Part shown: piece after piece, positions 8,837 to 16,896 of the stretch
Layout: each line of letters starts with the position of its first letter
Position numbering within the stretch: position 1 is the stretch's first letter
Origin: G963667145 sp963676515 [NCBI: Candidatus Cloacimonadota bacterium]
GTDB taxonomy: Bacteria; Cloacimonadota; Cloacimonadia; G963667145
Direction of reading: 5' to 3'
Assembly (NCBI GenBank): GCA_963676515.1
Contig: OY781061.1
Location: 372,001-436,000 of the forward strand
Length of the DNA stretch: 64,000 nt
The notes under the pieces: model-generated
Told to the model about the DNA's origin: nothing
Databases searched by the model: none
The model's input: only the letters and a program-made list of their open reading frames with translations
Position numbers and translations under genes: made by a program

Positions 8837-9481
8837 ATGAAAACTATCGTCGTCTGCGGATTTAGCAAATCGGGGAAAACAACCACCTGCCTCAGCCTCA
8901 TAAAAGAGCTGAAAAAGCAAAACTACTCGGTTACCTACGCCAAAGACATTCACGGGACAGATTTGCTTTTCGACGAACCAGATACCGATACAGACAAAGC
9001 TTTGCAGGCTGGAGCAGACAAAGTTTTTGGCAATAACTCCAAAGTCAGCTTCAGCGTAGCTCCAAAGAAGAGAAGCTTGCAAGAAACGATAAAAGAAGCA
9101 AATAGCGACTTTTTAATTATCGAAGGTTATAAAGAATCCGCTTACGAAAAAATCGTTTGCTTGGAAAATGAAGCAGATGCAGACAAAATAAAGGGCAACA
9201 ACATTCTCTGTTATGCTGGTGTCCTATCCAAAAGTGGAAAGAAAAAAGTCGATAACTATAAACTCATAGATGCACAATCAAACCCAAAGGAGGTAGTCGC
9301 AATGATCAAAAGTAGAGAAGAAAAAAAGGGAAAAGAGATATCATTACTAATAAATGACAAACCAATTCCCATGATTGATTATGTGTCCAAAACCTTGCAA
9401 GACATAATTTTAGCTTATGTGAAAAATCTAAAGAAAATCGACGAGATTAAAACTCTGACGATAACTATAAAAAACGGTTAA
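8837..9481 (+). CDS. mobB: MobB-like pterin cofactor GTPase
   Basis: A 214-residue P-loop protein of the MobB family, which assists formation of the dinucleotide form of the pterin cofactor. It starts K-T-I-V-V-C-G-F-S-K-S-G-K-T-T, a Walker A at the extreme N-terminus, so the ATG at 8837 (preceded by gaaaggg) is chosen over an in-frame GTG at 8798. D-I-H-G-T-D and A-L-Q-A-G-A-D are the family's metal and base regions; F-L-I-I-E-G-Y is Walker B-like. The C-terminal 50 residues (I-P-M-I-D-Y-V-S-K) form an extension seen in some anaerobe MobBs. It is divergent from moeA and converges on moaD with a 2 bp gap. Confidence 0.8.
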   Translation: MKTIVVCGFSKSGKTTTCLSLIKELKKQNYSVTYAKDIHGTDLLFDEPDTDTDKALQAGADKVFGNNSKVSFSVAPKKRSLQETIKEANSDFLIIEGYKESAYEKIVCLENEADADKIKGNNILCYAGVLSKSGKKKVDNYKLIDAQSNPKEVVAMIKSREEKKGKEISLLINDKPIPMIDYVSKTLQDIILAYVKNLKKIDEIKTLTITIKNG

Positions 9482-9483
9482 AA

Positions 9484-9708
9484 CTAGCCTCCGCCCACAG
9501 CTGGGAAGAAACAAACCAAATCTCCATCTTGCAAGGTTGGATTCTCTTTTGTGTAAACCCCATTGACCAGTAAGATAGAAACCTCCTGCGGATCCAGCTT
9601 TATCTTTTGACACAAATCTGTCGGTTTCATCCCATCTTCAAATTTGAAAGATAGCTTCTCTCCTCGATTATCACGAAAATAAGCAAATAGTTTGAGAGTT
9701 ACGCTCAT
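9484..9708 (-). CDS. moaD: MoaD-like sulfur-carrier protein
   Basis: A 74-residue ubiquitin-fold protein ending F-F-P-A-V-G-G-G. The C-terminal Gly-Gly is the site that is adenylated and thiocarboxylated before sulfur transfer into the pterin. The core pattern (T-L-K-L-F-A-Y-F-R-D, then D-G-D-L-V-C-F-F) is that of MoaD/ThiS proteins. Its ATG overlaps the stop of the NuoG-like gene (ATGA), making it the last gene of the aldehyde-oxidoreductase electron-transfer unit, a common arrangement for tungsten oxidoreductases. Confidence 0.88.
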   Translation of the reverse strand: MSVTLKLFAYFRDNRGEKLSFKFEDGMKPTDLCQKIKLDPQEVSILLVNGVYTKENPTLQDGDLVCFFPAVGGG

Positions 9709-10451
9709 TGAGAAAAGCCTTTTAGAAGAGCTTTAGAAGTTTTCTCGTTTCTGCAATCTGGGCACAAAGCCAACTCTTGGGCTGGGATATTACTCTTTTT
9801 ACTCAGAAAATCTATCGCCTTTTGGGTAATATGCTTGAACCCACAAACAGGACAAGCGACCAAATCGTGTGTCTTGTGCCAAATGCCAACTTGATTCTTG
9901 CTCCTAAAAACCTCTATTGCTCCAGTTGGGCAAGCGTTCGCACACGCAAGACAAGCGATGCAATCTTCGTTTTGCACTACATAGGGTGTCTCGACGCTCT
10001 GCTCTGCTCCTCTACCAACTATAGAAATCGCTCCCGTACCTTGCTTTTGACAAGTCCTGTAACATCTTCCGCAAAGCAAGCAGTTTTTAAGATGAGTCTT
10101 ACGAGGAACAAATCTTGGTTCTACTTCTTCCTTTAACACTTTTTCCAAAATCTCCTTACTCTCAGGAGCTCTTGCCAAAAGTAGGCTAGCCGACATTTTG
10201 CGAGACTTCACGACCTTGTCTGTATCCAGATAAAAAGTCTGCCCATCTTTCACTGGATACTCGCACGAAGCCACCAACTTACTCCAACCCTCACCTCTTA
10301 GCTCAGCCACACACAGTCGACAACCAGCGAGCTGTCCAAGCTCTTTATTAAAGCACAAAGAAGGAATAAAAAACCCATTTTCAAGAGCGACCTCTAGCAA
10401 AGATTGCCCAGATGCAGCCAGACACTCTTTATCATTGATAAAAATTTTCAT
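9705..10451 (-). CDS. NuoG/HydA-like iron-sulfur subunit
   Basis: A 248-residue electron-transfer subunit. Residues 1-80 form a [2Fe-2S] domain (C-F-N-K-E-L with C-R-L-C and a distal C-E-Y-P). A His/Cys cluster T-H-L-K-N-C-L-L-C-G-R-C-Y-R-T-C lies near 120-135 and a [4Fe-4S] motif C-I-A-C-L-A-C-A-N-A-C-P near 165. This is the N-terminal half of NuoG and of trimeric hydrogenase subunit HydA, without any H-cluster or molybdopterin domain. An extra pair C-P-V-C and C-P-D-C closes the protein, perhaps a further cluster or a zinc site. ATG 10451 is chosen (MKIFINDKE) because it overlaps the stop of the NuoF-like gene. Confidence 0.85.
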   Translation of the reverse strand: MKIFINDKECLAASGQSLLEVALENGFFIPSLCFNKELGQLAGCRLCVAELRGEGWSKLVASCEYPVKDGQTFYLDTDKVVKSRKMSASLLLARAPESKEILEKVLKEEVEPRFVPRKTHLKNCLLCGRCYRTCQKQGTGAISIVGRGAEQSVETPYVVQNEDCIACLACANACPTGAIEVFRSKNQVGIWHKTHDLVACPVCGFKHITQKAIDFLSKKSNIPAQELALCPDCRNEKTSKALLKGFSQ

Positions 10452-12223
10452 AATTGCTTCCCTTCTATCTCTATAGCTCCAAATTTGCAAGCCTCCAGAC
10501 AAGCTCTACAGCGGACACATCGGGACTGATTTATAGAATATTTTTTGCCTTTTACCTCGATTGCTTCAAAAGAGCACACCTTAGCACAGACACCACAGCT
10601 TTTACAGCTCTGCTCATCTATTACGAAGCTAACCAAATCTTTGCAAACTCCTGCTCTACAACGCTTTTGCAAGATATGCTCGACATACTCATCCCTAAAA
10701 TACCGCAAAGTTGCCAAGAATGGATTTGCTGCCGATTTACCCAAACCGCACAGAGCAGATGACTTTAGATATTCGCCCAACTCTTCCAAGGTGTCCAGAT
10801 CTTCCATCTTTCCCTCACCTTTGGTAATCCTGTCTAAGATGCTATAAACCTCTACTAGCCCATCGCGACAGGGAGTGCACCTTCCACAAGACTCTTCGAT
10901 CAGGAATCCAGTGAAGTAACGAGCAACCTCCACCATGCAATCAAATTCATCCATTATGATCATTCCCCCCGAACCCATCATAGAGCCGTGCTCCAAAAGG
11001 GTGTCGAAGTCGATTTTCTCATCCAAATGCTCTTGTGTCAAGCAGCCACCAGAAGGTCCGCCTGTTTGCACAGCTTTGAACTTCCTTCCATTTTTTATGC
11101 CTCCACCAATCTCAAAGATAACCTCACGCAGGGTAATGCCCATCTCCACCTCTATGAGTCCCGTGTTCACCACTTTACCCACCAGAGAAAAAACTTTCGT
11201 TCCACTGGACTTTTCGGTGCCTGTAGCACTAAAAGCTTTGCCACCACCACTGATGATGGTAGGTATATTGGCGTAACTCTCTACATTGTTCAACAGAGTG
11301 GGACACCCAAATAAGCCTTTTTCTGTGGCGTGAACATACTTTTCGTTTGGTCTGCCCACTTTCCCCTCTATAGAACGCATCAAGGCTGAAGACTCCCCAC
11401 AAACAAAAGCTCCCGCTCCTCGCTTAATCTTTATCTCCAGATTAAAGCCACTATTTATTATATCATCTCCCAAATAACCTGATTTAGTGGCTGCATCTAT
11501 AGCTATCTGCAAGTTTTTGACCGCCATAGGATACTCATCTCGGACATAGATATAGCCCTTGCTAGCTCCCACAGCAAAAGCGGCGACAATCATTCCTTCC
11601 AAAACAAGGTGCGGATTGCCTTCCATTATGCTCCTGTCCATAAAAGCTCCAGGATCTCCCTCGTCACCATTGCATACGACATACTTCAGTTCCCCAGTCG
11701 CTTGGGACACAGTTTTCCACTTTCGCCCTGTCAAAAATCCACCTCCACCTCTTCCGCGTAATCCAGAAATGCTTACTTCCTCTAAAACTTTCTCCCTTCC
11801 CATTTTGACTGCTTTCGCCAAAGCCTTGTATCCATCTTTGGCTAGATAATCTTCTATGTTGCAAGGATCTAACTCTCCCACATCTTTCAAAACGACCCTT
11901 TTTTGCTTACTGCAAAAAGTCCAATCGTTCTTGGAACTAACCCTTTTCTTCTGTTTAAAATCAAAGTAGAGCAACCTATCCACCAGCTCATCGGACTCAA
12001 CGCTCTTCTTGATTATCTCGGGGACATCTTCCACCTTCACCTTCGTGTAAGTGACTTCCAGAGGTGAAATATGCACTAAAGGTCCTTCTTGGCATAGCCC
12101 GTGGCAACCAGTTCTTTTTATCTGCACATCCAGATCAAGGCACAAATCAGCAAACTTTTTGGCTATCGCACCACCACCGCCAGCTTTACAGCCAGTACCG
12201 TAACAAACATAAATCGTCTTCAT
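10448..12223 (-). CDS. NuoF/HydB-like NADH- and FMN-binding subunit
   Basis: A 591-residue flavoprotein. Residues 1-100 are a thioredoxin-like [2Fe-2S] domain (C-Y-G-T-G-C, later C-H-G-L-C). The centre is a NuoF core with the NADH/FMN site L-R-G-R-G-G-G-G-F-L-T-G-R-K-W near 154-168 and C-N-G-D-E-G-D-P-G-A near 184. An SLBB domain and the cluster E-E-S-C-G-R-C-T-P-C-R follow near 440, and two ferredoxin-type [4Fe-4S] motifs end the protein (C-K-S-C-G-V-C-A-K-V-C and C-V-R-C-R-A-C-L-E-A-C). This layout is that of HydB/BfuB subunits of electron-bifurcating enzymes, not of respiratory NuoF. It would exchange electrons between the partner subunits, NAD(H) and ferredoxin. Confidence 0.9.
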   Translation of the reverse strand: MKTIYVCYGTGCKAGGGGAIAKKFADLCLDLDVQIKRTGCHGLCQEGPLVHISPLEVTYTKVKVEDVPEIIKKSVESDELVDRLLYFDFKQKKRVSSKNDWTFCSKQKRVVLKDVGELDPCNIEDYLAKDGYKALAKAVKMGREKVLEEVSISGLRGRGGGGFLTGRKWKTVSQATGELKYVVCNGDEGDPGAFMDRSIMEGNPHLVLEGMIVAAFAVGASKGYIYVRDEYPMAVKNLQIAIDAATKSGYLGDDIINSGFNLEIKIKRGAGAFVCGESSALMRSIEGKVGRPNEKYVHATEKGLFGCPTLLNNVESYANIPTIISGGGKAFSATGTEKSSGTKVFSLVGKVVNTGLIEVEMGITLREVIFEIGGGIKNGRKFKAVQTGGPSGGCLTQEHLDEKIDFDTLLEHGSMMGSGGMIIMDEFDCMVEVARYFTGFLIEESCGRCTPCRDGLVEVYSILDRITKGEGKMEDLDTLEELGEYLKSSALCGLGKSAANPFLATLRYFRDEYVEHILQKRCRAGVCKDLVSFVIDEQSCKSCGVCAKVCSFEAIEVKGKKYSINQSRCVRCRACLEACKFGAIEIEGKQL

Positions 12224-12226
12224 TAT

Positions 12227-12673
12227 TTAAGACCTCTGCTTTTTATATTTTTGGATAATCTCAGCAATCTGTCCTACTTGCAAATTCCCGTAGTAATCTT
12301 CGTTAATCAGCATAACCGGAGCAATAGCACACACCCCAAGGCATGCCACCGTCTCCAGTGTAAAAAGTCCATCTTCGTCAGTCTGCCCCGCTCGCAAACC
12401 AAGAAGCCGATACAACTCATCCAAAATCTTAACCGAACCCCTGATATGACAAGCAGTCCCATCGCAAACTTTGATCACCAATTCCCCTTTCTTCACCAAA
12501 GAAAAAGATTTGTAAAACGAGACAATAGAGTGCAGATAAGCGTACGATACAGAAAAATGCTGACTAATCGTGCGTAAATTTTCTTGGGACAGATAGCCAA
12601 ACTTCGCCTGAACATCTTGCAAAACTGCAATCACATCAGAAGCATCTTCATATTTATTCAAAATTTCTTTCAT
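12227..12673 (-). CDS. NuoE/HydC-like [2Fe-2S] subunit
   Basis: A 148-residue thioredoxin-fold protein with the NuoE cluster ligands: C-D-G-T-A-C near 83 and C-L-G-V-C near 124. The N-terminal helical part (L-Q-D-V-Q-A-K-F-G-Y-L) is the usual NuoE docking region. AAAGGA lies 8 bp before the ATG. It is followed after 3 bp by the NuoF-like gene and would form a NuoEFG-type module with it. A terminator-like hairpin separates it from the aldehyde oxidoreductase gene upstream. Confidence 0.9.
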   Translation of the reverse strand: MKEILNKYEDASDVIAVLQDVQAKFGYLSQENLRTISQHFSVSYAYLHSIVSFYKSFSLVKKGELVIKVCDGTACHIRGSVKILDELYRLLGLRAGQTDEDGLFTLETVACLGVCAIAPVMLINEDYYGNLQVGQIAEIIQKYKKQRS

Positions 12674-12690
12674 TCAAAAATCCTTTAGAA

Positions 12691-12735
12691 AACAAAACTC
12701 TGCAACCCAAATAAAGATTGCAGAGCTTCTTTTTT
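12691..12735 (-). terminator. Terminator or attenuator between aor and nuoE-like gene
   Basis: CTCTGCAA (12698-12705) pairs perfectly with TTGCAGAG (12718-12725) around a 12-nt loop, with a T-rich tail on the minus strand. It lies just after the aor stop and 20 bp before the nuoE-like start. Because no promoter fits in that gap, partial read-through is likely, giving more aor than nuoEFG transcript. Confidence 0.65.
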
Positions 12736-12742
12736 TAGACAC

Positions 12743-14560
12743 CTAAATAAATTCTACTTTATCCAATTCCAACTCTTTCAATTTTGCCTGAGTAGGCACA
12801 CCGTCTTTACCCCAGCCTCTGAGTTTATAATAAGCAGGAAGCATCTCTTTGACCTTACTGGTCATACCTTTGGCAGGTCCTGTCTTTATCGGCAATGAGT
12901 ACATCCTCTCTGGCAATTCATCATCCGCAGCAGACAATCCCGCTTTAAAGTTGAAGAGCCTCTCCAAGTTGTTAATCCGCTCTCCGATAGCCACGATATT
13001 ATCCGCTGTGTAATCTTCACCCGTATTGGCTTGCAATTGAGCGGCTATCTCGGGAGCACCGAGCCCGAAAGTCGTAAACAAGCAAACTCCTGCCGAATCT
13101 ATGGCAGCAGTCAAATCTTGGAAGCCTTTGACCCAAATCTCTTTGCCTTCTGTAGCAAATTGATCTATCTTCTCTGGCACACCCAGCACTTCCGGCGAAA
13201 TCGTATATCCACGCACATGTGCCGCTCCATTGTTGGAAGTAGCATAGTTCAAGCCTATACCCTGGATAGCTCTAGGGTCGTAAGCGGGCATTTCCAGCTT
13301 CTTCACACTCATCGAGTAGCTGGTATCACCAAAATGCTCTGCCAAGCGATAAGAGCCTTGTGCAATCAACTTACCGATGCCTTCATTGCTCGCTGTCATC
13401 TCTGTGAGCTTCACCACTGCATCTGGGTCACCAAAGCCGAGTTCAAACCCCACATCTTCCTTCGTAACCAAACCGTCCTCATACATGTCCATAAGGCAGC
13501 CTATCGTCGAACCTGTAGAGATGGTATCCAAACCTTGCTCATTGCAAATAAAATTGGCTTTAATCACGGCATCAAGGTTATCTACTCCGCACTCGCCACC
13601 AAAAGACCAAGCTGACTCATATTCCGGTCCTTCGCCGTATCCAGCATATTTCTCTGCGGTTACCTTCGTCACTCGTCCACAAGAGATAGAACATCCGAAA
13701 CAAGATTTCTTTTTGACCAGTTGATTCTCTGCTAGAGTTTCACCACCGATTTTATTCGCAGTAGCAAACTGACCATCGCGGAAATTACAAGTAGGGAAGC
13801 CACCCGATTCGTTGATAATATTGACCAAAACATTCGTCCCATAAGTCGGCAAGCCTGTGCCTCCTACGGGGTGAGCCTTGAGTTTAGCGATAGCATCCAG
13901 AGCAACTTCCTTTGCCTTCTGTGCATCTGCAGGCACCAAAGCACCAGAACCCACCACAGCGATAGCTTTGAGATTCTTCGAGCCCATCACAGCTCCCACT
14001 CCAGTCCTACCAGCAGCTCTATCTTTGTCGTTCATTATACAAGCCAAAAGTGCTAAGTGCTCCCCGGCAGGTCCTATGCAACTCACTCTAGCTCTCGGTG
14101 AAGTGCTCGCAACTATCGCATCGGTAGCCTCTGGGACACTCATCCCCCATAGCTCCTCAGCAGAGCGAAGCTCTACTACATCATCATCGATACTCAGATA
14201 AACAGGCTTTGCAGATTTGCCTTCCAAGATTACCATATCGTATCCAGCATACTTCAGCTCTGGTCCAAAGTGACCCCCAGAATTAGAGCCAGCGATTGTC
14301 CCCGTAAGAGGAGCTTTGGTAACTACTTCGTATCTGCCCGTAGAAGCTCCCAGACAGCCAGTCATCGGTCCTGTAGCAAAAATCAGCTTATTCTCAGGAG
14401 AAAGTGCATCTACCTTGGCAGACACCTCATCGACAAAGTATCTCACCCCTAGACCTCGTCCACCCAAGTAATCTTTGGCAAATTGGTAATTGAGCTTTTC
14501 GACCTTTATTGAGCCTTTGCTCAAATTTACTCTTAAAACTTTTCCAGTCCATGCATACAT
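12743..14560 (-). CDS. aor: Aldehyde ferredoxin oxidoreductase, tungsten type
   Basis: A 605-residue AOR-family enzyme, oxidising aldehydes to carboxylates at a tungstopterin. The N-terminal domain begins Y-A-W-T-G-K-V-L-R-V-N-L-S with Y-L-G-G-R-G-L-G-V near 32. The pterin and [4Fe-4S] ligands are in C-F-G-C-S-I-S-C (C-x2-C-x3-C) near 285-292, and the fourth Cys is in D-S-A-G-V-C-L-F near 493. The ATG at 14560 has GGAGGT 5-7 bp upstream and is preferred over one six codons earlier. Neighbours are a polyferredoxin upstream and NuoE/F/G-like subunits downstream. Tungstate uptake genes nearby support tungsten over molybdenum. The substrate cannot be read from sequence. Confidence 0.92.
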   Translation of the reverse strand: MYAWTGKVLRVNLSKGSIKVEKLNYQFAKDYLGGRGLGVRYFVDEVSAKVDALSPENKLIFATGPMTGCLGASTGRYEVVTKAPLTGTIAGSNSGGHFGPELKYAGYDMVILEGKSAKPVYLSIDDDVVELRSAEELWGMSVPEATDAIVASTSPRARVSCIGPAGEHLALLACIMNDKDRAAGRTGVGAVMGSKNLKAIAVVGSGALVPADAQKAKEVALDAIAKLKAHPVGGTGLPTYGTNVLVNIINESGGFPTCNFRDGQFATANKIGGETLAENQLVKKKSCFGCSISCGRVTKVTAEKYAGYGEGPEYESAWSFGGECGVDNLDAVIKANFICNEQGLDTISTGSTIGCLMDMYEDGLVTKEDVGFELGFGDPDAVVKLTEMTASNEGIGKLIAQGSYRLAEHFGDTSYSMSVKKLEMPAYDPRAIQGIGLNYATSNNGAAHVRGYTISPEVLGVPEKIDQFATEGKEIWVKGFQDLTAAIDSAGVCLFTTFGLGAPEIAAQLQANTGEDYTADNIVAIGERINNLERLFNFKAGLSAADDELPERMYSLPIKTGPAKGMTSKVKEMLPAYYKLRGWGKDGVPTQAKLKELELDKVEFI

Positions 14561-14561
14561 A

Positions 14562-15044
14562 TTACACCTCCATTCCAAAAGCTTTCATAAATTTTTCAGA
14601 GATTGCCTTCTTGCGAGCCACTGTCTCCAAATCTTCATCTACCCAAGAGATAGCTCCCGAAGGACACACCTTGGCACATTCTGGGTCTCCATTACAAGTA
14701 TTGCATTTTAGCACTTTCTGAGCCTCGGTAGAATAAGAGATATTGCCAAAAGGACAAGCTGCCACACAAAGCCTGCAACCGATACATTTACTCTTGTCGT
14801 AATCGACTCTTCCTGTATCTGGATTGGTGTACAAAGCTCCCGTCGTGCAAACCATAGCACAAGCAGGCTCTTGACATTGCAGACAAGTAAGTGGCACAGA
14901 AAATTTCAAATCCGAAGTCAAAACAGAAATACAAGATTTTGAAGGTGAGAAAACACCTTCGTTGGACAATGAACACGCCAATTGGCAACTGCGACAATCA
15001 ACACATTTCTCTGGTTGCAGAAGCAACACTTTTCGTTTAGCCAT
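14562..15044 (-). CDS. Four-cluster ferredoxin subunit of the aldehyde oxidoreductase
   Basis: A 160-residue protein with 16 cysteines in four [4Fe-4S] motifs: C-V-D-C-R-S-C-Q-L-A-C, C-L-Q-C-Q-E-P-A-C, C-I-G-C-R-L-C-V-A-A-C-P and C-N-T-C-N-G-D-P-E-C. This is the DmsB/HycB-like electron-transfer fold. It stops one base before the aor start codon, so the two are translationally coupled and almost certainly partners (the small WorS/AorA-type subunit). GGGAGG precedes the ATG. It would carry electrons from the tungsten site to the NuoEFG-like module or to free ferredoxin. Confidence 0.9.
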   Translation of the reverse strand: MAKRKVLLLQPEKCVDCRSCQLACSLSNEGVFSPSKSCISVLTSDLKFSVPLTCLQCQEPACAMVCTTGALYTNPDTGRVDYDKSKCIGCRLCVAACPFGNISYSTEAQKVLKCNTCNGDPECAKVCPSGAISWVDEDLETVARKKAISEKFMKAFGMEV

Positions 15045-15229
15045 AAATTCCTCCCATTTTTAAAAATGTTTCCTTTCCAAATAACGGGAGGTATAATCGT
15101 TTCCAACTATGCCCTAAGCGGTTTAGCAATCGAAGATCGAATCTTGAGAACGATCTCTACGACCGAGAAACTTCAGAAACTTATGTTTTATCTAGCAATG
15201 AAAGAAAAGAATAAAAGGTTTGTCAACAG

Positions 15230-16060
15230 TTAAAATATTTTTTTAGCTTTAAAATCAAAAAACATCTGACGATCTCTTCGCACTATAACTATAGCTACCA
15301 ACAAAAGCAACACCGTTTGGATAATCTTACTATCGGGGTGAGTAGCAAAAATTTCGTTGGAAACATTTGCCATAAGATGAAAAATAATCGTGATTAATAT
15401 ATTTCTTTTGGTCTTGTAATAAAGCCAGTTCATCAAAATAACGAAAACAAAAAGGCTCACGACAAAGTTCACAAAATATATCCAACCATCTGCCACCACA
15501 TTACTATGATAATAATCTTTTATAAAAGAAAGTGGGAAATGCCAAAAGACCCAATAAACTGCAAAAATAATAGAAGTATTAAATAGACTAAACTTCCGTC
15601 GCAAAGCGTCCATACCGTAAGAGTGCCAAGCTAGCTCTTCTGCAAGAGGAGCAAAGAGGAGGATGAACCAAGGCGACCAAAGAAAAGAGGTAAAAGATGG
15701 TTTGCCAGAAATATGAAACTGGTGCAATTCGTAGCCCAAAAGTAAAGAAATAAGTTGTGCTAAGATTATAGATAGTGGCAACAAAAAAAATGATATTCCT
15801 AAATACCACTTATTAATGCGTTTGACAGCAAAAATCCTTTTCACTAAATCTTTTTTTAAATAACTGTCTTTCCAAAAAAAATAGCCTGCCACACAGCAAG
15901 GTGACACAAGCCCCATAATAGCCAAGATCTGCTGAACTTTCAATAGTTCACACGACTGTGTCGGCAAGTAACTAAGGTAAGCCACCACAAACCACATCGA
16001 CCAAGGTAAAATCAGCGACAATCCATAAAATAAAAGCGTCTTATTATACTTTTCTAACAT
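15230..16060 (-). CDS. CPBP-family intramembrane protease
   Basis: A 276-residue membrane protein with about seven segments. The Abi/CAAX-protease signature is present: E-E-L-A-W-H near 141 (usual form EExxWR, here with His), F-W-H-F-P near 172 and F-H-L-M-A-N near 234. Such proteins cleave membrane substrates or serve in peptide processing and immunity; the substrate here is unknown. GGAGG lies 5 bp before the ATG. It is divergent from the TetR gene, with the operator-like palindrome between them, so it may belong to that regulator's regulon. Confidence 0.8.
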   Translation of the reverse strand: MLEKYNKTLLFYGLSLILPWSMWFVVAYLSYLPTQSCELLKVQQILAIMGLVSPCCVAGYFFWKDSYLKKDLVKRIFAVKRINKWYLGISFFLLPLSIILAQLISLLLGYELHQFHISGKPSFTSFLWSPWFILLFAPLAEELAWHSYGMDALRRKFSLFNTSIIFAVYWVFWHFPLSFIKDYYHSNVVADGWIYFVNFVVSLFVFVILMNWLYYKTKRNILITIIFHLMANVSNEIFATHPDSKIIQTVLLLLVAIVIVRRDRQMFFDFKAKKIF

Positions 16061-16133
16061 TTTTCCTCCATTTTCTATTAGTTTTCTCTTGAATTCTAAA
16101 AGCTTAATTTCTTTAGTTTTTCAATTAAGACGC

Positions 16134-16171
16134 AAAAAAAGATTGACTGACCGTCGGTCAATCTTTTTTTT
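16134..16171 (+). promoter_or_regulatory. TetR-type operator that is also a terminator-shaped hairpin
   Basis: The core TGACCGTCGGTCA (16148-16160) is the kind of near-palindrome bound by TetR/AcrR regulators. It is set in a 7 bp stem GATTGAC/GTCAATC flanked by A7 and T8, so the RNA would look like a bidirectional Rho-independent terminator. It lies 5 bp before the tetR ATG and 73 bp before the divergent CPBP gene. Autoregulation is the simplest reading. Confidence 0.6.
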
Positions 16172-16176
16172 GTTTT

Positions 16177-16896
16177 ATGATTACTAGAAAAATAAAAAAA
16201 GCGGAAACCGTCGCTACAATTTTAAAGATTTCGGGAAAACTATTTCACGAACAAGGATACGAAAATACCTCTATCGCCCAAATCGCTAATGAGTGCAACC
16301 TGTCCAAAGGAGCTTTGTATCACCATTTCACTTCCAAAGAAGAAGTGCTAGAAAATATTTGCAGCAACTATTACAAGACCCTGAAAGACAAATTTTTACC
16401 CATTGCCGACAAGAAAAACCTCACAATGTACGAAAAATTTTCTCAAATAGTTAGTATCGCTCGTCTTGAGCAAATGAATACATCAGCTACCACTTTTGCC
16501 AAACCTAAAAAATCAGGATCTATCTCCACGAAAAATACTGCTCTCAATCACCTTTTGAGCAAATACAGCCAAAAAATTTACGCTGAGATTTTCAGTATCC
16601 TGCTGGCTGAAGGCAAAAAAAATAACGAATGCACTTTCCCTTGCTCTGCACAGACAGTGGCGAATCTTATTTTCAATCTAGACATCGGAACTAATGAACG
16701 CTTAAAACAAATCATATTTCAAGACAAAACTCCCGAGCTAGAAAAAGTGTTAGATGACACAGTAGACGGTTTTGTGTATGCTTTAGCTAAAATTTTAGAG
16801 ATGAAGCCAGAGAAAATTGCCACAATGATTTTAGCAGATGATATGAAAAAAATATACAAAAAATTACTAAAAGAGGTAGAAAATAATGAAAATTAA
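16177..16896 (+). CDS. TetR-family transcriptional regulator
   Basis: A 239-residue repressor. The N-terminal helix-turn-helix reads I-A-N-E-C-N-L-S-K-G-A-L-Y-H-H-F near residues 36-51, the classical TetR DNA-binding motif; the rest is a helical ligand-binding domain. No Shine-Dalgarno precedes the ATG: the eight preceding T residues belong to the hairpin at 16134-16171. There is no other Met until well inside the protein. The gene overlaps the following outer-membrane protein gene by 11 bp, so the two are co-transcribed and the barrel protein is a likely target or partner of the regulated response. Confidence 0.88.
   Translation: MITRKIKKAETVATILKISGKLFHEQGYENTSIAQIANECNLSKGALYHHFTSKEEVLENICSNYYKTLKDKFLPIADKKNLTMYEKFSQIVSIARLEQMNTSATTFAKPKKSGSISTKNTALNHLLSKYSQKIYAEIFSILLAEGKKNNECTFPCSAQTVANLIFNLDIGTNERLKQIIFQDKTPELEKVLDDTVDGFVYALAKILEMKPEKIATMILADDMKKIYKKLLKEVENNEN

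Noticed and set aside
15045-15229. Possible Moco/Tuco-type riboswitch ahead of the aldehyde oxidoreductase genes
   Set aside because: Short inverted repeats are present, but I could not match them to the known motif.
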